From contig JAVHZZ010000003.1 of assembly GCA_036250195.1 (NCBI GenBank), forward strand, positions 84,345,418 through 84,409,417: a stretch of DNA of 64,000 nt, given 5' to 3'. The stretch comes from Mixophyes australis (Eukaryota; Chordata; Amphibia; Anura; Limnodynastidae). The notes under the pieces were generated by a model, which saw only the letters and a program-made list of their open reading frames with translations, was not told where the DNA came from and searched no databases. Both the position numbers and the translations under genes were made by a program. Positions 11,263 to 22,700 of the stretch are shown here, piece by piece (the first letter of the stretch is position 1; each line of letters starts with the position of its first letter).

Positions 11263-11574
11263 AGATACCTTGTTGCAACGTTTTGGACTAATAACTATAT
11301 TGTGAGGTGTTCAGAATACACTGTAAATTATTGGAAATGCTTGTTATTGAATGTTATTGAGGTTAATAATAGCCTAGGAGTGAAAATAAGCCCAAAAACT
11401 TGATTTTTAAACTTTTTATGTTTTTTTCAAAAAAAATCCGAATCCAAAACCTTAAATCCGAACCGAGACCTTTCGTCAAGTGTTTTGCGAGACAAATCCG
11501 AACCCCAAAAATCCGGATCCAAAACACAAAACACGAGACCTCAAAAGTCGCCGGTGCACATCCCTAGTCATAAC

Positions 11575-13354
11575 TATCATACATATGAGGTGAACTTGTA
11601 TCTCAGAGGGATTAATTATTGCTTAACTTCATACTGCAGATTCATCTCTTCCACGCACAAAACCTCACAACAATCATCGTCAAAAATCTCTTAACCTCTA
11701 ATGCAATAAACACACTGACAATTTTTAGTTTGCGAGTCAGCTATACCTGAACCTAACAGTGTACGGCCATAGGCACTACCACTAGTACCAGGGCATAGTT
11801 CCTTACGATTGGCCGGTGCTAAATCTGGCCTAATTGTGACTACTCCCTCTCTGGGCTTACAATTAAGTGCCGTACAATGCAGGACAAAGGGTACTCGTAC
11901 AGGGTAACCAAGAACCAGGGTTCTTCTAAGGATGTAGTGACATTCGTCCAATCAGCCTTTAGCACTGTGTATCTTATTCGCCGACTGCAAGAGTTCTCCC
12001 GCCTTACTGTGTCTCTTCTGTAACCGGGAAAAATAAATGGTTAACATAGCAAGACACATGTAGGGAGGGTGGGAGGGGATTTCTGCCATGAAAGAAAGAT
12101 CCAGCATCATTTGCGGTAGAATATATGGACACAGACCAACCACTCCCCCAGGATTTTATTGGCTGAAGAAATACAAAAACTCAACCGTTAATAGGTAAGT
12201 GCTTGACCCCTGAACATGTAGATAAGTTTAAGGCCGTTCGGCTTTATGTGCCTCGCTTTTCATTTTTAAAGTTGCATCTGAGATGCATTTTGCTGTGCAT
12301 CACAAGTGGAGGGGCAATATAGCATGCCGTATTAATGTTCATACACAGTTTCAATATTATTATCAAACCTAATTCACTTTAAGGTTTATTTTTTTTGGGT
12401 TTTTTAATGATATCTATTTATTTATTTATTATGTTTATAAAGTTTGTCTATATATTACCCATATCGTCTGCCAACAGAGACATTATTGTGAGGCTGCACC
12501 AGCTCTGTCAGTGCCATAATGAGAAGCAATGAGCAGATATTTCTAGATGAATACATACAAGGAACATTCCCTGCATTATGCACATATACTGCATTCACAT
12601 CCACCCCGGTAAGTGCTTTATCATAGTTATGCTAATATTTGGTTTTCGATTAAGCATGCATACTTTGAAAGGTCAAACGAAAACAAGCTGTTACAGTTGC
12701 AATATGGTGTATACCTAATTTGTGCAAGGGTGTTTTATCACTGAGCTCGGAATTGTTTTTCTGTTACACTCAGAATCTAAATTTTATACAAGGGGCTAAA
12801 TTTGGGTTACAAAATAAATAGTGAAATGTGTTAACTATTGGGGTAAGCTGAACAATGTGTAACAGTAGAGACTACTTTTTAAGCTATTAGCACCCTATCT
12901 CTACAGGATAGCATTGACGTAGGAGTGGGCAATCAGTGGTGATTATTGTTACTATATTATATTATTTAGTAATTATTATTATCCAGTATATAAAATACAA
13001 ACAATTGCTACACTGTGTTTACAAACTAAAAACAGGAATATAAAAGGGTGAAGAATGCACTGCTCATTTGTGGAGAAAAGTATTATTGACGTGGGTGTTG
13101 CCCAGAAACCACCTTTTGTGCTGAAAAAAACGACTATAGAGTGCCTCTACTGCCTCTATAGAATGTACAGAAGCTCCAAGTCTGCCCTGTGCTGACCGCA
13201 GAGAAGGAAGGATGGGAGGATCAAGCAGCAGCACTGACCAATCGGGTGCTTAGTGTCTTCTATATCATCAGAAGGCTCCCAGTACACAGTACTAGGAGGA
13301 GGGGAATCTCTAGCTGCCTGACCTGCAGGGAAGGTGAGTTCAGGCAAGGTTTCT
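11575..13354. other. Intronic sequence, no gene seen
   Basis: Apparently single-copy and AT-rich, with a somewhat GC-richer part at 11740-12080. Exon-like signals near 12475-12609 were considered and not accepted. No repeat recognised. Confidence 0.4.
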
Positions 13355-14130
13355 GTCTGTCCTGCCAGTGTGTCAGTCTCCTCTTCCTGCCACTGTGTCT
13401 GCCTCTCCTTCCTGCCAGTGTGTCTGTATCCCTTCCCTGCCCGTGTGTCTGTATCCCTTCCCTGCCCGTGTGTCTGTATCCCTTCCCTGCCCATGTGTCT
13501 GCCTCCCCTTCCTGCCCATGTGTCTGCCTCCCCTTCCTGCCAGTATGTCTGCCTCCCCTTCCTGCCAGTGTGTCAGTCTCCTCTTCCTGCCACTGTGTCT
13601 GCCTCCCCTTCCTGCCAGTGTGTCAGTCTCCCCTTCCTGCCTGTGTGTTTGCCTCCCCTTCCTGCCAGTATGTCTGCCTCCCCTTCCTGCCAGTATGTCT
13701 GCCTCCCCTTCCTGCCCGTGTGTCTTTCTCCCCTTCCTGCCCGCGTGTCAGTCTCCCCTTCCTGCCCGTGTGTCAGTCTCCCCTTCCTGCCCGTGTGTCA
13801 GTCTCCCCTTCCTGCCAGTATGTCTGCCTCCCCTTCTTGCCAGTATGTCTGCCTCCCCTTCCTGCCAGTATGTCTGCCTCCCCTTCCTGCCAGTATGTCT
13901 GGCTCCCCTTCCTGCCCGTGTGTCTTTCTCCCCTTCCTGCCCGTGTGTCTTTCTCCCCTCCCTGCCCGTGTGTCTTTCTCACCTTCCTGCCCGTGTGTCA
14001 GTCTCCCCTTCCGGCCCGTGTGTCAGTCTCCCCTTCCGGCCCGTGTGTCAGTCTCCCCTTCCTACCTGTGTCAGTCTCACTTTCCTGACAGTGTGTCTGT
14101 CTCCCTTTCCTGCCAATGTTTCTCTCAGTC
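13355..14130 (+). repeat. 25-bp minisatellite, about 30 copies
   Basis: The unit is close to CTTCCTGCCCGTGTGTCAGT plus CTCCC, with variants (CCAGTATGTCTGC, CCCGTGTGTCTTT). The period is 25, not a multiple of three, and the unit lacks stop codons on the plus strand, so all three frames are open for 270-300 codons. These frames are a consequence of the repeat, not genes. Confidence 0.92.
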
Positions 14131-14538
14131 TGCCAGTTATAAGGGGTTGTTTTGTTACTATTGGAGGATCAGTGCTGAGTGAATGACTAGGGGGGATATT
14201 TCTGTGAGTTTACAGATAGTATTCACTAAACTATATTAAGGTTTGTAAAGACAATTCCGTGCATGTATCATTTTGATATAAATATTGATTGCAAAGTGAT
14301 TAATATACTCCTATATTCCTTAAGGCATTTTACCTGCAGTCCAGTCAGCGGCATCCACCACACAGTGGATGCAGAATTAACTTCTGTTTCTATGGTAAGT
14401 GCATCTTACTTACCTGAAACACACTCTGATGCAGCTATCTTCACTACAGAGAAAATGTTATTGTTTAGTGTATAAAAAAAAAACATTTTACCCTTTTAAA
14501 AATAATATTAGTCTAATCTGGTTATTAGATAAGACTAT
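14131..14538. other. Intronic sequence, no gene seen
   Basis: Short AT-rich stretch. A 68-bp exon-like segment ending at a GTAAGTG donor near 14395 is discussed among the rejected items. Confidence 0.4.
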
Positions 14539-14844
14539 GGACCTGATTCATTAAAGAAAGTAACATGCAAAAAGGAGTAAATATTATCCTGGATAAACCA
14601 TGTTACAATGCAAGGGGTGCAAATTACTTTATTATTTTGCACATAAGATAAATACTGGCTGTTTATTCATGTAGTACACAAATACTTGATAGCTTTATTT
14701 TTACACTGAAATGTAAAGTTGATCTAGGACATACCCTTGTCCAACTAAATCTGTCCCCACATTTTAAATGCAATGCAACATGGTTTTGCCACAGTGCAAA
14801 GTTACTCCTTTTTTTTGCCTTACTTTTCTTAATGAATCAGGTCC
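14539..14844 (+). mobile_element. MITE, GGACCTGATTCATTAA family (copy 1)
   Basis: About 306 bp with terminal inverted repeats GGACCTGATTCATTAA and TTAATGAATCAGGTCC, noncoding and AT-rich. A related copy in inverse orientation lies at 16235-16556, sharing internal pieces such as TTTGCACATAAGATAAATAC. The superfamily is not assigned because the target duplication is unclear. Confidence 0.75.
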
Positions 14845-15084
14845 ATTTTGTATAAAAACACTTTAGGACTCAACTGTATTTGTTATATACATAAAACAAT
14901 TTAACTGCAAAAAAGTCTCTGTTTGGGTTTATTTAACCTCCCCCTACTGAAATCCTGCATTTACCCCTGGTGTAAGAAGGTAATGAGAGGTGGTGAGCGG
15001 CAGAGGCAGTACTTTAAGATGAGATTCGATATTTAGTATGTGGATTACTTTATAGTTTATGAATAACATTTATAATATTATCAC

Positions 15085-15260
15085 TAGAGGCTGGGAGAGT
15101 CAGAGCAAGCATACACAAAGTGTGGCAGCTAAGGTTGTGGGAATGGTGAGTAAATTAAACCCAACAACAGCAGTTTTTATGGACTGCAGTCGGGTTAGTC
15201 TGTGGAGGTCAAAATGGATTGAAAGAGAGTTGCAGTAGTCAAGCCGATATGTAATACAAT
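15085..15260 (-). pseudogene. CR1/L2-like LINE fragment (reverse transcriptase end)
   Basis: Read on the minus strand this gives a degraded peptide with a DYCNSL motif, then sequence resembling the stretch that follows it in CR1/L2/Rex-type reverse transcriptases. It is short, has stops and has no detectable ends. The assignment rests on that motif alone. Confidence 0.4.
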
Positions 15261-16234
15261 GTGTCAGAATGAATGGTATTTTAGAGAGACTGCATATATG
15301 AGAGTGACAGGATTTGTCAATGGTTGTTTGTGAGTTGGGATGATTCCCACAACATGAGCATGTGAAGTATGTGTGATGATTGTGTTATTGACAGTGATGG
15401 AAAACCCGAGACATGAGGACCATGAGAAGGTTCATATATGTTACTATCAGTCCTGTTCTGGATCATTTTAGTTTGAAATGGTATTGAGACATCCACAGTA
15501 AAATGACATATTACAATACATACAAGATAGTAAGGAAGGAGTGAGCTCTGTAGTAGATAGATGAATTTGAGTACAGTAAGTGTAGATGCAATAGCCAGGG
15601 GAATTTACCAAGAGTCATGGTACGACAGTGAAGATTTCCTGTTGCTGCCTTTTGCTGCGACAGAAAATCTCCAGCTGCCCAATCTGTCATTAAAAGTCTG
15701 CCAGCGTTTCTAAGTTATGCCCAGCTCCCCAGCAATACTGGCTTGCAAAAGGAGTCTTACCACTTGTATGGCCTGTCTGGGGTCAATCTAGGCATGAATG
15801 AGCTAGCTTCCCAGCTCACATATGCGCACTGCAAGTGGAAACCCAGGCTTGGGCTTCCAGCTCCAGATTCAATTAAAAAAAAAAAAAGTTGTTTAAAAAA
15901 AAGTTAAAATATGTAAAAAAAATTCAAAGGAGCTTTTTTCAATCATAATGCATTTTTCTTTTTCTGTACTCCAATTAGCAACATTATGACATAGCAATTA
16001 TGATAAGGAGTACAACCGCATTACTTATAAATGATAAACAGGCAATTATCAATCGCCAAAAGCCAGGGCGATGTATTAAATCAGGAGAAACCATAAATCT
16101 GGTGAAAACTCCAGTCCTGGTTACAATAAAATACAAGCATATGTCCGACTGCTTGCTGTAGGTCAATGCTATGTTACACAAAATAATATTGATCTACAGA
16201 ACACTTATTTAACCAAATAGTGGCACAAAGTTTG
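15261..16234. other. Intronic sequence, no gene seen
   Basis: AT-rich with poly-A runs near 15875-15925. No convincing open frame, splice pair or classified repeat. Confidence 0.4.
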
Positions 16235-16556
16235 AGGGCCTGAGTCACTACGGAGAGCAAAGTATAAAAAAAAGGAGTAAGTTTACACCTGAGCAAAACC
16301 ATAATGCATTGGAGGGGGAGGTATATTTAAAATGTAGGGGCAGATTTATAGTTGGACAAGGGCATGTCTTAGATCAATTTTAAATTCCAGTGTAGAAATA
16401 AAACTATGAAGTATTTGTGTGCTACATGAAATCACAGTCAGTATTTATCTTATGTGCAAAATAATAAAGCAATTTGCACCCCTTACAATGTAACATGGTT
16501 TGTCCAGGGGCAAACTTACTCCTGTTTTTTGCTTTGCTTTTCTGAATGACTCAAGT
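16235..16556 (-). mobile_element. MITE, same family as 14539-14844 (copy 2, inverted)
   Basis: The reverse complement matches the copy at 14539-14844 over most of its length, with decayed ends (GGGCCTGAGTCAC on the left, GACTCAAGTG on the right). The two copies lie 1.4 kb apart in opposite orientation, so a folded transcript could pair over about 300 nt. Confidence 0.7.
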
Positions 16557-17311
16557 GTTTTATTCTAGTCAGCATCTTCGTTCACCTTCAATGTAAATCA
16601 GTGAAAACACAACTTGGTTCTATATTGTCTCTCTTTCTCCCTAGGATGGGTACAGCAGAGAGGGATAGTGGCTGCAGAGTAATCCCCCTTTAGCGGGTTA
16701 CTCAGGCTCTGTCTCTGGCATTAAACACACAAATTGGAGGAGTTATCAAATTCTGATTATACCAAAGTGCTCAATGTATTATGCAGTTATGGTCAATGGC
16801 AGTCCGGCAACCAATATATCTTCATTTGGCTAGGAAGTTTAAAGATCCATACAAAGGTTCAACAAAACAGAGCACAATTCAAATTCTATAATCAATGTAT
16901 GTTAAATAGTGTGGGAAGGTGGTTAAAAAAAAGGTGGTCACATAGACTTTTGAAGTAGATAATGAGCTGTATGATTTTTGTCCCTTTATTAGTAACCATA
17001 CATAGAAGCACCTATGTAAATGTGCAATACCAAGTATGTTCAATGGGGTATCTTTTTTTAATTTAAAGTGGTTGCTTGCACCTCAAGTTATTTTGGCTAT
17101 GAACATGGATGTCTCAATGTTTTAATCCAATATTGCTGTGTGTTGATGATGTCTTTCTCCATTGCTGTAAATTAAGATACCAATGCAGATAAAAATCAGT
17201 ATTTAGTGCTTTTTATGAAACGGTAAAATGAGCACCAATTAACCCCCATCTTTATACATGACCCTAGGCATTCTGGGAGTTAGTGGATAAGTGGTGAAAG
17301 GTGATGATTTC
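16557..17311. other. Intronic sequence, no gene seen
   Basis: No recognisable gene or repeat. A 74-codon frame starting near 16734 has no family resemblance and no supporting splice context. Confidence 0.4.
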
Positions 17312-17319
17312 CCTGGCAA

Positions 17320-17926
17320 CAGCGCCGGTGCTAGGGTCCTTGTCGCCTTAGGCACAGTGTGAAAATCCCCCCCCCCCTTTAAAAATCGCCGCCCCCCCCC
17401 CCTTTAAAAATCGCCGCTGCGCTTCCCTCCCCTCAGCTCCCCTCCCCACCCCTCCCCATGTCTTTCTTTAACTTACCTGCATGAAGCTGCTCCTCTCTGT
17501 TCTGTCTTCTCCCCTCCCCTCACAGACACTGTCAGGCTGTGATGAAGACATCATCACGGCCTGTCACTGTCAGTGAGCGGAGGGGAGAAGACAGAGCAGA
17601 GAGGAGCAGCTTCATGCAGGTAAGATTCAATAGCCCCTTCCCTCCTCTCCTCCCCGTGGATTTCCATTTTTTTTTTTTATTTCGAGGCGCCCTGCAGAGC
17701 CCGGCGCCCTAGGCCAGGGCCGTAACTAGGGCTGTGCGACAGGGGCGACCGCCCAGGGCGCAACGCTGAAGGGGGGCGCAATTTAGGTATATTTTAGGTT
17801 AATTTGGTTAAAAATTGAGGGCTAGGGGGGCGGCATTTGTCTTTCTCGCCCCAGGCACTAGAATTCTAAGTTACGGCTCTGCCCTAGGCAATTGCCTAAC
17901 CTTGCCTAATGGGAGCACCGGGCCTG
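17320..17926. mobile_element. hAT-type MITE with a second MITE nested inside
   Basis: Ends CAGCGCCGGTGCTAGG and CACCGGGCCTG form imperfect inverted repeats, flanked by the perfect 8-bp duplication CCTGGCAA (17312-17319 and 17927-17934). Inside are poly-C runs and a large inverted repeat, with arms near 17477-17530 and 17575-17622 (ACCTGCATGAAGCTGCTCCT and its complement). The element at 17715-17881 interrupts it. Confidence 0.85.
17715..17881. mobile_element. Nested hAT (Buster-type) MITE, 167 bp
   Basis: Ends CAGGGCCGTAACTAGG and AAGTTACGGCTCTG form inverted repeats, flanked by the perfect 8-bp duplication CCCTAGGC (17707-17714 and 17882-17889), which fits the Buster consensus nnnTAnnn. It lies wholly within the older MITE at 17320-17926. 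Confidence 0.88.
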
Positions 17927-17934
17927 CCTGGCAA

Positions 17935-18690
17935 CAATATTGTTTTACTAAATCCCTATTAGTCAGGACTAAGGTTAAGCAAAGGTTAAGCAATATTTTC
18001 CGCAGTGAAGATGTTATCATTAGTTTTAACCATCCTTTAAGAAGTATTGTAGATGTTTTGATTTCCATCTTTATCCTAAAATAAGATATTTATGGGGCAT
18101 TTTTGCAGCAAAAATATTTGATGTTTTAATTGTAGGGACATGATCAAGAGGAAAAAATCAAGAAATAAAGTTAATTTAATTATACTAATAATAATAGCAA
18201 CACTTATTTCCCAGAAAGAGCAGGACTGGTGGTCTAAATATGTGGTGACCTTTCTATGTCACTGGTAGATCCGCTGCCTGGAAGGGTCTGAGTGCTGAAC
18301 TCTGCATTATTAATGCTCCTGTGTCCTAGTTTCCAGCTTCTGGGCAACGTACAGAGGAGTCTGTGATAACTTATCTTGATGCACGATGTGTAATGAAATT
18401 TAATAAACACGCTCATTTATGAAATATGCACAAATAAACCCACAATTTTATCCACAATTAATATTTTGAACTTTCTAACAAGGTTGACACAATAAAAGTT
18501 AATATTGGAGCAGCTTGAATAGATCGGAGTACATAGGCACTGACATAATTGTGTTACATTGTTTGATTGTTTCTCTTTGTTTAGTTACAGGATTACATTT
18601 GGAAAAGATGGATCATTGCATTTGTGTCTGGGATAGTTTTTCCGACTAAAAGGGACTCAAAAATAATATACAAGAGAGCTGCCAGCTTTC
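17935..18690. other. Intronic sequence, no gene seen
   Basis: No recognised gene or repeat; short frames only. Confidence 0.4.
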
Positions 18691-18698
18691 ACCTAGAG

Positions 18699-18845
18699 CA
18701 GTGTTGGCTAACCTGTGACACTCCAGGTGTTGTGAAACTACAAGTCCCAGCATGCTTTGCCAATATATAGCAGCTTATTGCTGGAAGGGTATGCTGGGAC
18801 CTGTAGTTTCACAACACCTGGAGTGTCACAGGTTAGCCAACACTG
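18699..18845. mobile_element. Palindromic hAT (Buster-type) MITE, 147 bp
   Basis: Almost the whole element is one inverted repeat: CAGTGTTGGCTAACCTGTGA at the left end and its complement at the right, around a short spacer. The 8-bp duplication ACCTAGAG (18691-18698 and 18846-18853) is perfect and fits nnnTAnnn. Each arm holds an ACTACAAGTCCCAGCATGC-like sequence. Confidence 0.92.
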
Positions 18846-18853
18846 ACCTAGAG

Positions 18854-19438
18854 AGTAATCCCAGCTATATGGTCTGTCTGCTGAAATTCATACCCATCAA
18901 AGTGGCTCTTTTCTATTAACCTACAGCAACACGGAGACACTTGCTCTTTGATTACCTGTGTTGGGGTAACATTCTTACTCCCTTTCTCCTATAAAACTCA
19001 TCAATTCAGCAGAGGTTAGTTGGCTTAATTGGAGGTTACAGCAGTGGTCTCCCAGGAGATTCAGACAAACAACAATATTCAAAGATAGTAATGTTGTTTT
19101 AGGCCCTTTCAGTCACTGGGACATGGCTGCACTACAGGCGGCAGTAATGGCAGAACTGGAAATAATGCTGCCCCATTTATCTGCAAGAGATGGAGCTACT
19201 TGGAGTCAGGCAGCCATCACCGCTTATAAACCACCTTCTGATTTTTTCTAAACACAATTCTGGAGCACTCTATTGTAGATGTGGCAGCCTACAGTGTGTT
19301 TAGGGGTTTTCACTGTCCTCTATCAATAGACAAAATATACATCAAAGTGATACACACCAATGGGCGCTACACCTTGGGCTAAGTATGACTCTTTCCATCA
19401 ATTCCCAATAAAAAAATAAACCAATGTATACAAAAATG

Positions 19439-19440
<2 letters not shown>
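18854..19440. other. Intronic sequence, no gene seen
   Basis: No recognised gene or repeat before the TA microsatellite. Confidence 0.4.

Positions 19441-19481
<41 letters not shown>
19441..19481. repeat. TA microsatellite
   Basis: About 20 uninterrupted AT dinucleotides. A minus-strand frame running through it is low-complexity. Confidence 0.95.
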
Positions 19482-19482
<1 letters not shown>

Positions 19483-19667
19483 ATATATATAGATAGATAA
19501 AAAAAACTGTCTACAATCCTGAAAATGATAATAAACAGTAGTGAAATCCACATCAATCTTTTTCTTCTTATAACTTGCCCTTTCCTCGTAGGGAAAGTCA
19601 TATCCTTTCAAAGTTTCACGTATTCCAAATATGCAATAAAAAAAGAAAATACATGTATATAGTGTAG

Positions 19668-19935
19668 TACATAGTTGCCAATCTCTCCAGGTTGGCCTTC
19701 AGGAGTCACGGTGAGGGGGATTTGGATGTGAGGGGGCTTGCATCATTTTGGCACCGCTCCCATGACATAATGATGTAAATACCATGGGTGATGGCCAAAT
19801 TAAAGCGATTCCAAGAGAATCGCATCGCGGATGCTCAAAATCTGCCGACTTCACCAGGAAGTGGGCAGATGCGGGAGAATTGCCAGCTCTCCTGTGTGCT
19901 CAGGAGACCTACCCGTAATTTGGCAAGTATGGTGC
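19668..19935. mobile_element. Probable MITE with TTGCCAA ends
   Basis: Left end ACATAGTTGCCAATCTCTCC and right end ATTTGGCAAGTATGG form imperfect inverted repeats. A similar right-hand half, GACTTTGAAAAGTTGGCAAG, occurs near 36025-36045. No clear target duplication, so the superfamily stays open. Confidence 0.5.
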
Positions 19936-20039
19936 AGTATTTCTCTATAGAGTAAATGGCAACACAGATATACCTACCTCTACACATACATGTATGTCTG
20001 TATATATATATATCATACTTTATATATGTGTGTGTATGA

Positions 20040-20187
20040 CAGGCCTGTCCAACCTGCGGCCCTCCAGGTGTTGTGAAACTACAAGCCCCAGCATGCTTTG
20101 CCAGTAGACTACCTGTTGATGGCTGGAACGGCATGCTGGGACTTGTAGTTTCACAACATCTGGAGGGCCGCAGGTTGGACAGGCCTG
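20040..20187. mobile_element. Palindromic hAT (Buster-type) MITE, 148 bp
   Basis: Inverted-repeat ends CAGGCCTGTCCAACC and GGTTGGACAGGCCTG, with a perfect 8-bp duplication GTGTATGA (20032-20039 and 20188-20195) fitting nnnTAnnn. The arms contain GAAACTACAAG...CAGCATGC as in the MITE at 18699-18845, but the outermost ends differ, so it is a sister family. Confidence 0.9.
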
Positions 20188-20217
20188 GTGTATGACAAAT
20201 ATATAGAAGTATGAGAT

Positions 20218-20268
<51 letters not shown>

Positions 20269-20284
20269 TCACACATATACATAT

Positions 20285-20325
<41 letters not shown>

Positions 20326-20338
20326 CATATGTACATAT

Positions 20339-20408
<70 letters not shown>

Positions 20409-20428
20409 ATACATATATATATATATAG
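20218..20428. repeat. TA/CA microsatellite
   Basis: About 210 bp of TA dinucleotides with CA interruptions. Open frames of alternating Tyr-Ile on both strands are simple by-products. Confidence 0.95.
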
Positions 20429-22480
20429 TTTAAGATGACTCAAGCCAGTGACATATCAAGACATGTTACACCACACCCCCTTTGTGAGTGCACTTACTTT
20501 CAAAATAAAGTCAAAAACACATCCATCCCCTGAAGATTTGTTACCACAGGTTGTGATAGATGTGGTTTTTTACACTTTCAATTACTTTAAAAGAACAAAT
20601 GTGGAGGTGCTTCCGCCAGAGCATTTGATACGAAACTCACATATTTTTTACAAGGTTCTAAAATGTATATGTGACCTGCGTTTATCCTGGTCTCACCATG
20701 CCTCAAAATGGGACTCATATTAAATTCTAATCTCCTACAACTGTTCACATGGACGACTACATCTACAACCCAAAGAGGAAATCAACGGAATCAGAACATT
20801 ATTCCAAATAGACTTTAAGGGACGTTTGCAGCAAAATAATCAATACTGTGTTGGTTGTCCGATCTTATTCATAGAATTAGCTGAAAAATAACACATGTAA
20901 AGGTTGCAATTGTTATTTTGTTGCGTACTCTATCTTTGTTTTTGCCTCTTTTCTCCTTCTGCCTGAAGTCAAATTTATATTGTAAGTGACAACATTGTTT
21001 CATTACATGTATGTATATTTGCCACAACTTCCATAAAAAAGTTATTTAAAAAAATAAAATAAATCAATATACATATAATTAAAAGTATTCCAATATAGTT
21101 TAACAAATATAACAGTGAGCAATCTATAGATTTACAAAGTGTGTTGAAAACCAGTTACTACACTTATGATAGATCGATGGCAAATATAGTCACACTTTGC
21201 AGTCCTGCACATACAGTAACATGTCACATAATTATGTCTGAAATGTATGGTTAGTAGCATAATCGGCATTATGGATAGGCCACCTTCCAGTATGTAAGTG
21301 ACCAGCTTACATGCATACTAATTATCTTGGCAAACTTTCTTTACACTTCAAAGCAGATCTATCAGCTTCCGATAACAGGTGTATTTTGTGCACAGTGATG
21401 TAGCTGCATAGCAGATTAAAGTCTCTCGAGTCACATTATATGAATCTGACACATTTCATCTTTCATATAGGACTTTTTCAAAGATTTTTGAACGACGGTG
21501 AGTTACCAGTATTTATACACATGTCCCTCCCCTATGAAACTTCCTGTTCTACCCTCTAGTGGTCAATCACCTTCTGTTATATTGTTTGTGGCTAAATGTA
21601 GTAAAAAAAACAGAGATGCTCTCTCTCATTAAAACATTTCCAATACATGACCAATAATAAATACACCATAAAAGTGCCAATTCCATTTGACTTCTATAGT
21701 AAATTGAAATAGCTCTGATTCCTGCACTTTACTTGCACGACCGTACTAGTGTGTGCACTATGGTTCACAATTAACGCTTTCAAAACTATCTTAAATGCAT
21801 GCACCATAGTGTCAGTTATTAAACTCAATATTGTCAATCATTTATAGTACCACAAAACCATCATTTTTGCAGTTATACATTAGTCCATAGCTGGTTATTC
21901 AATAAGATTCTTGATGTCTCTTACAGGGGCCCATATATGAATAAGAGATAACTATTTATCCAGCTAAAACAGCTGTATTTTCCCAACATAGGGCTTCTCC
22001 CAATCTATCAGAGTAGCCCCTGCCTGCGAAAGGTTTCACCAGATTTCTGGCCTTTGTGTGGGGAAGCCTAAGGAATCAGCATGGCAATAACTGAATATAT
22101 TACGTGAAAAATTGCATTATTTGTTTAAACAAATTATATATTTTTTTTTTGTTGTCGTTGAAAGCAGAACTGGAAGCCAATGTCACAGGTAAATTCTGGC
22201 TATATGTCCCATAATAAATTGCAAACCTCATCTAGATGATTGGAGATTTTCTTTGTGTATGTCTGCTTCAGAAACCATGCATCCAGAAATCTTTATATGG
22301 ATTACAGGACTTGATTCTAAAATCAATAGGAATTAAAGATGTGAAAATGATCCTTGTCCGAGACTGCTATCAGCAGAATGTTCACACCCAGCTCCTTTTT
22401 CTCTTACAGTTTCTGTGGCATTAAACTCGGTGCCTCAACTTATTTATAATCCTATGAATCAAAACATTTCTGTACAGACA
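20429..22480. other. Intronic sequence, no gene identified
   Basis: AT-rich. A 91-codon plus-strand frame at 20448-20723 is not recognised as any family and has no splice context. Nothing else supported. Confidence 0.4.
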
Positions 22481-22484
22481 CTAT

Positions 22485-22697
22485 GGGGGGAATTCAATTA
22501 GCCGCGATGTTCCTCAGAACATCGCGGCTGTGAGATTTTTAGAGAAATCTACGCTGATTATGATTATGGTATTGATAAATATACAAATAGGAGGATATTC
22601 ATCGCGGCTGCACATTTTTACCCTTACTACGGTAAAATCTCCTCTCATTTTTTATCACCCCTCTTCTGAGGAACATCGTGGCTAATTGAATTCCCCC
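22485..22697. mobile_element. MITE, GGGGGGAATTCAATTAGC family
   Basis: Inverted-repeat ends GGGGGGAATTCAATTAGC and GCTAATTGAATTCCCCC about 210 bp apart, with TAT on both outer sides. A partial second copy in inverse orientation follows at 22701-22803, containing CATAATCATAATCGG and ending AATTCCCCCC. A related element is at 36721-36973. Superfamily not assigned. Confidence 0.75.
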
Positions 22698-22700
22698 TAT

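Larger units (their letters stand above)
978..11566 (+). mobile_element. hAT (Ac-type) DNA transposon, 10.6 kb, apparently autonomous (copy A)
   Basis: The ends are inverted repeats: TAGGGATGAGCGC on the left and GTGCACATCCCTA on the right, matching at 10-11 of 13 positions. They are flanked by a perfect 8-bp duplication GTCATAAC at 970-977 and 11567-11574, which fits the Ac-type consensus nTnnnnAn. From left to right it holds a CpG-rich end with a TATA box, CTGTG-rich simple repeats, about 3.3 tandem copies of a 295-bp unit, the transposase gene, a 3' hairpin, blocks of GGTACC-centred hairpins, about 50 copies of a 77-79-bp satellite and an AAATCCGAA-rich right end. At 10.6 kb it is much longer than typical hAT elements of 2.5-5 kb, because of the internal arrays. 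Whether it still moves cannot be told from sequence alone. Confidence 0.93.

Noticed and set aside
12475..12609. Exon-like segment between a TCTGCCAACAG acceptor and a GTAAGTGC donor
   Set aside because: All three frames contain stops unless an internal ATG at 12519 is assumed; the resulting 30 residues match nothing known to me. RNA reads would decide.
13189..14186. Three overlapping plus-strand frames of 270-300 codons, Pro/Cys/Ser-rich
   Set aside because: All three frames are open because a 25-bp stop-free repeat cycles through them; translations are permutations of the same motif and no family is recognised.
14341..14395. Second exon-like segment with TTTTACCTGCAG acceptor and GTAAGTGC donor
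   Set aside because: Two frames are open but the peptide is too short to identify, and there is no linked coding exon.
20211..20438. Tyr/Ile-rich frames on both strands
   Set aside because: Pure TA/CA microsatellite.
20448..20723. 91-codon frame
   Set aside because: No recognisable family or splice context; left as unexplained intronic sequence.
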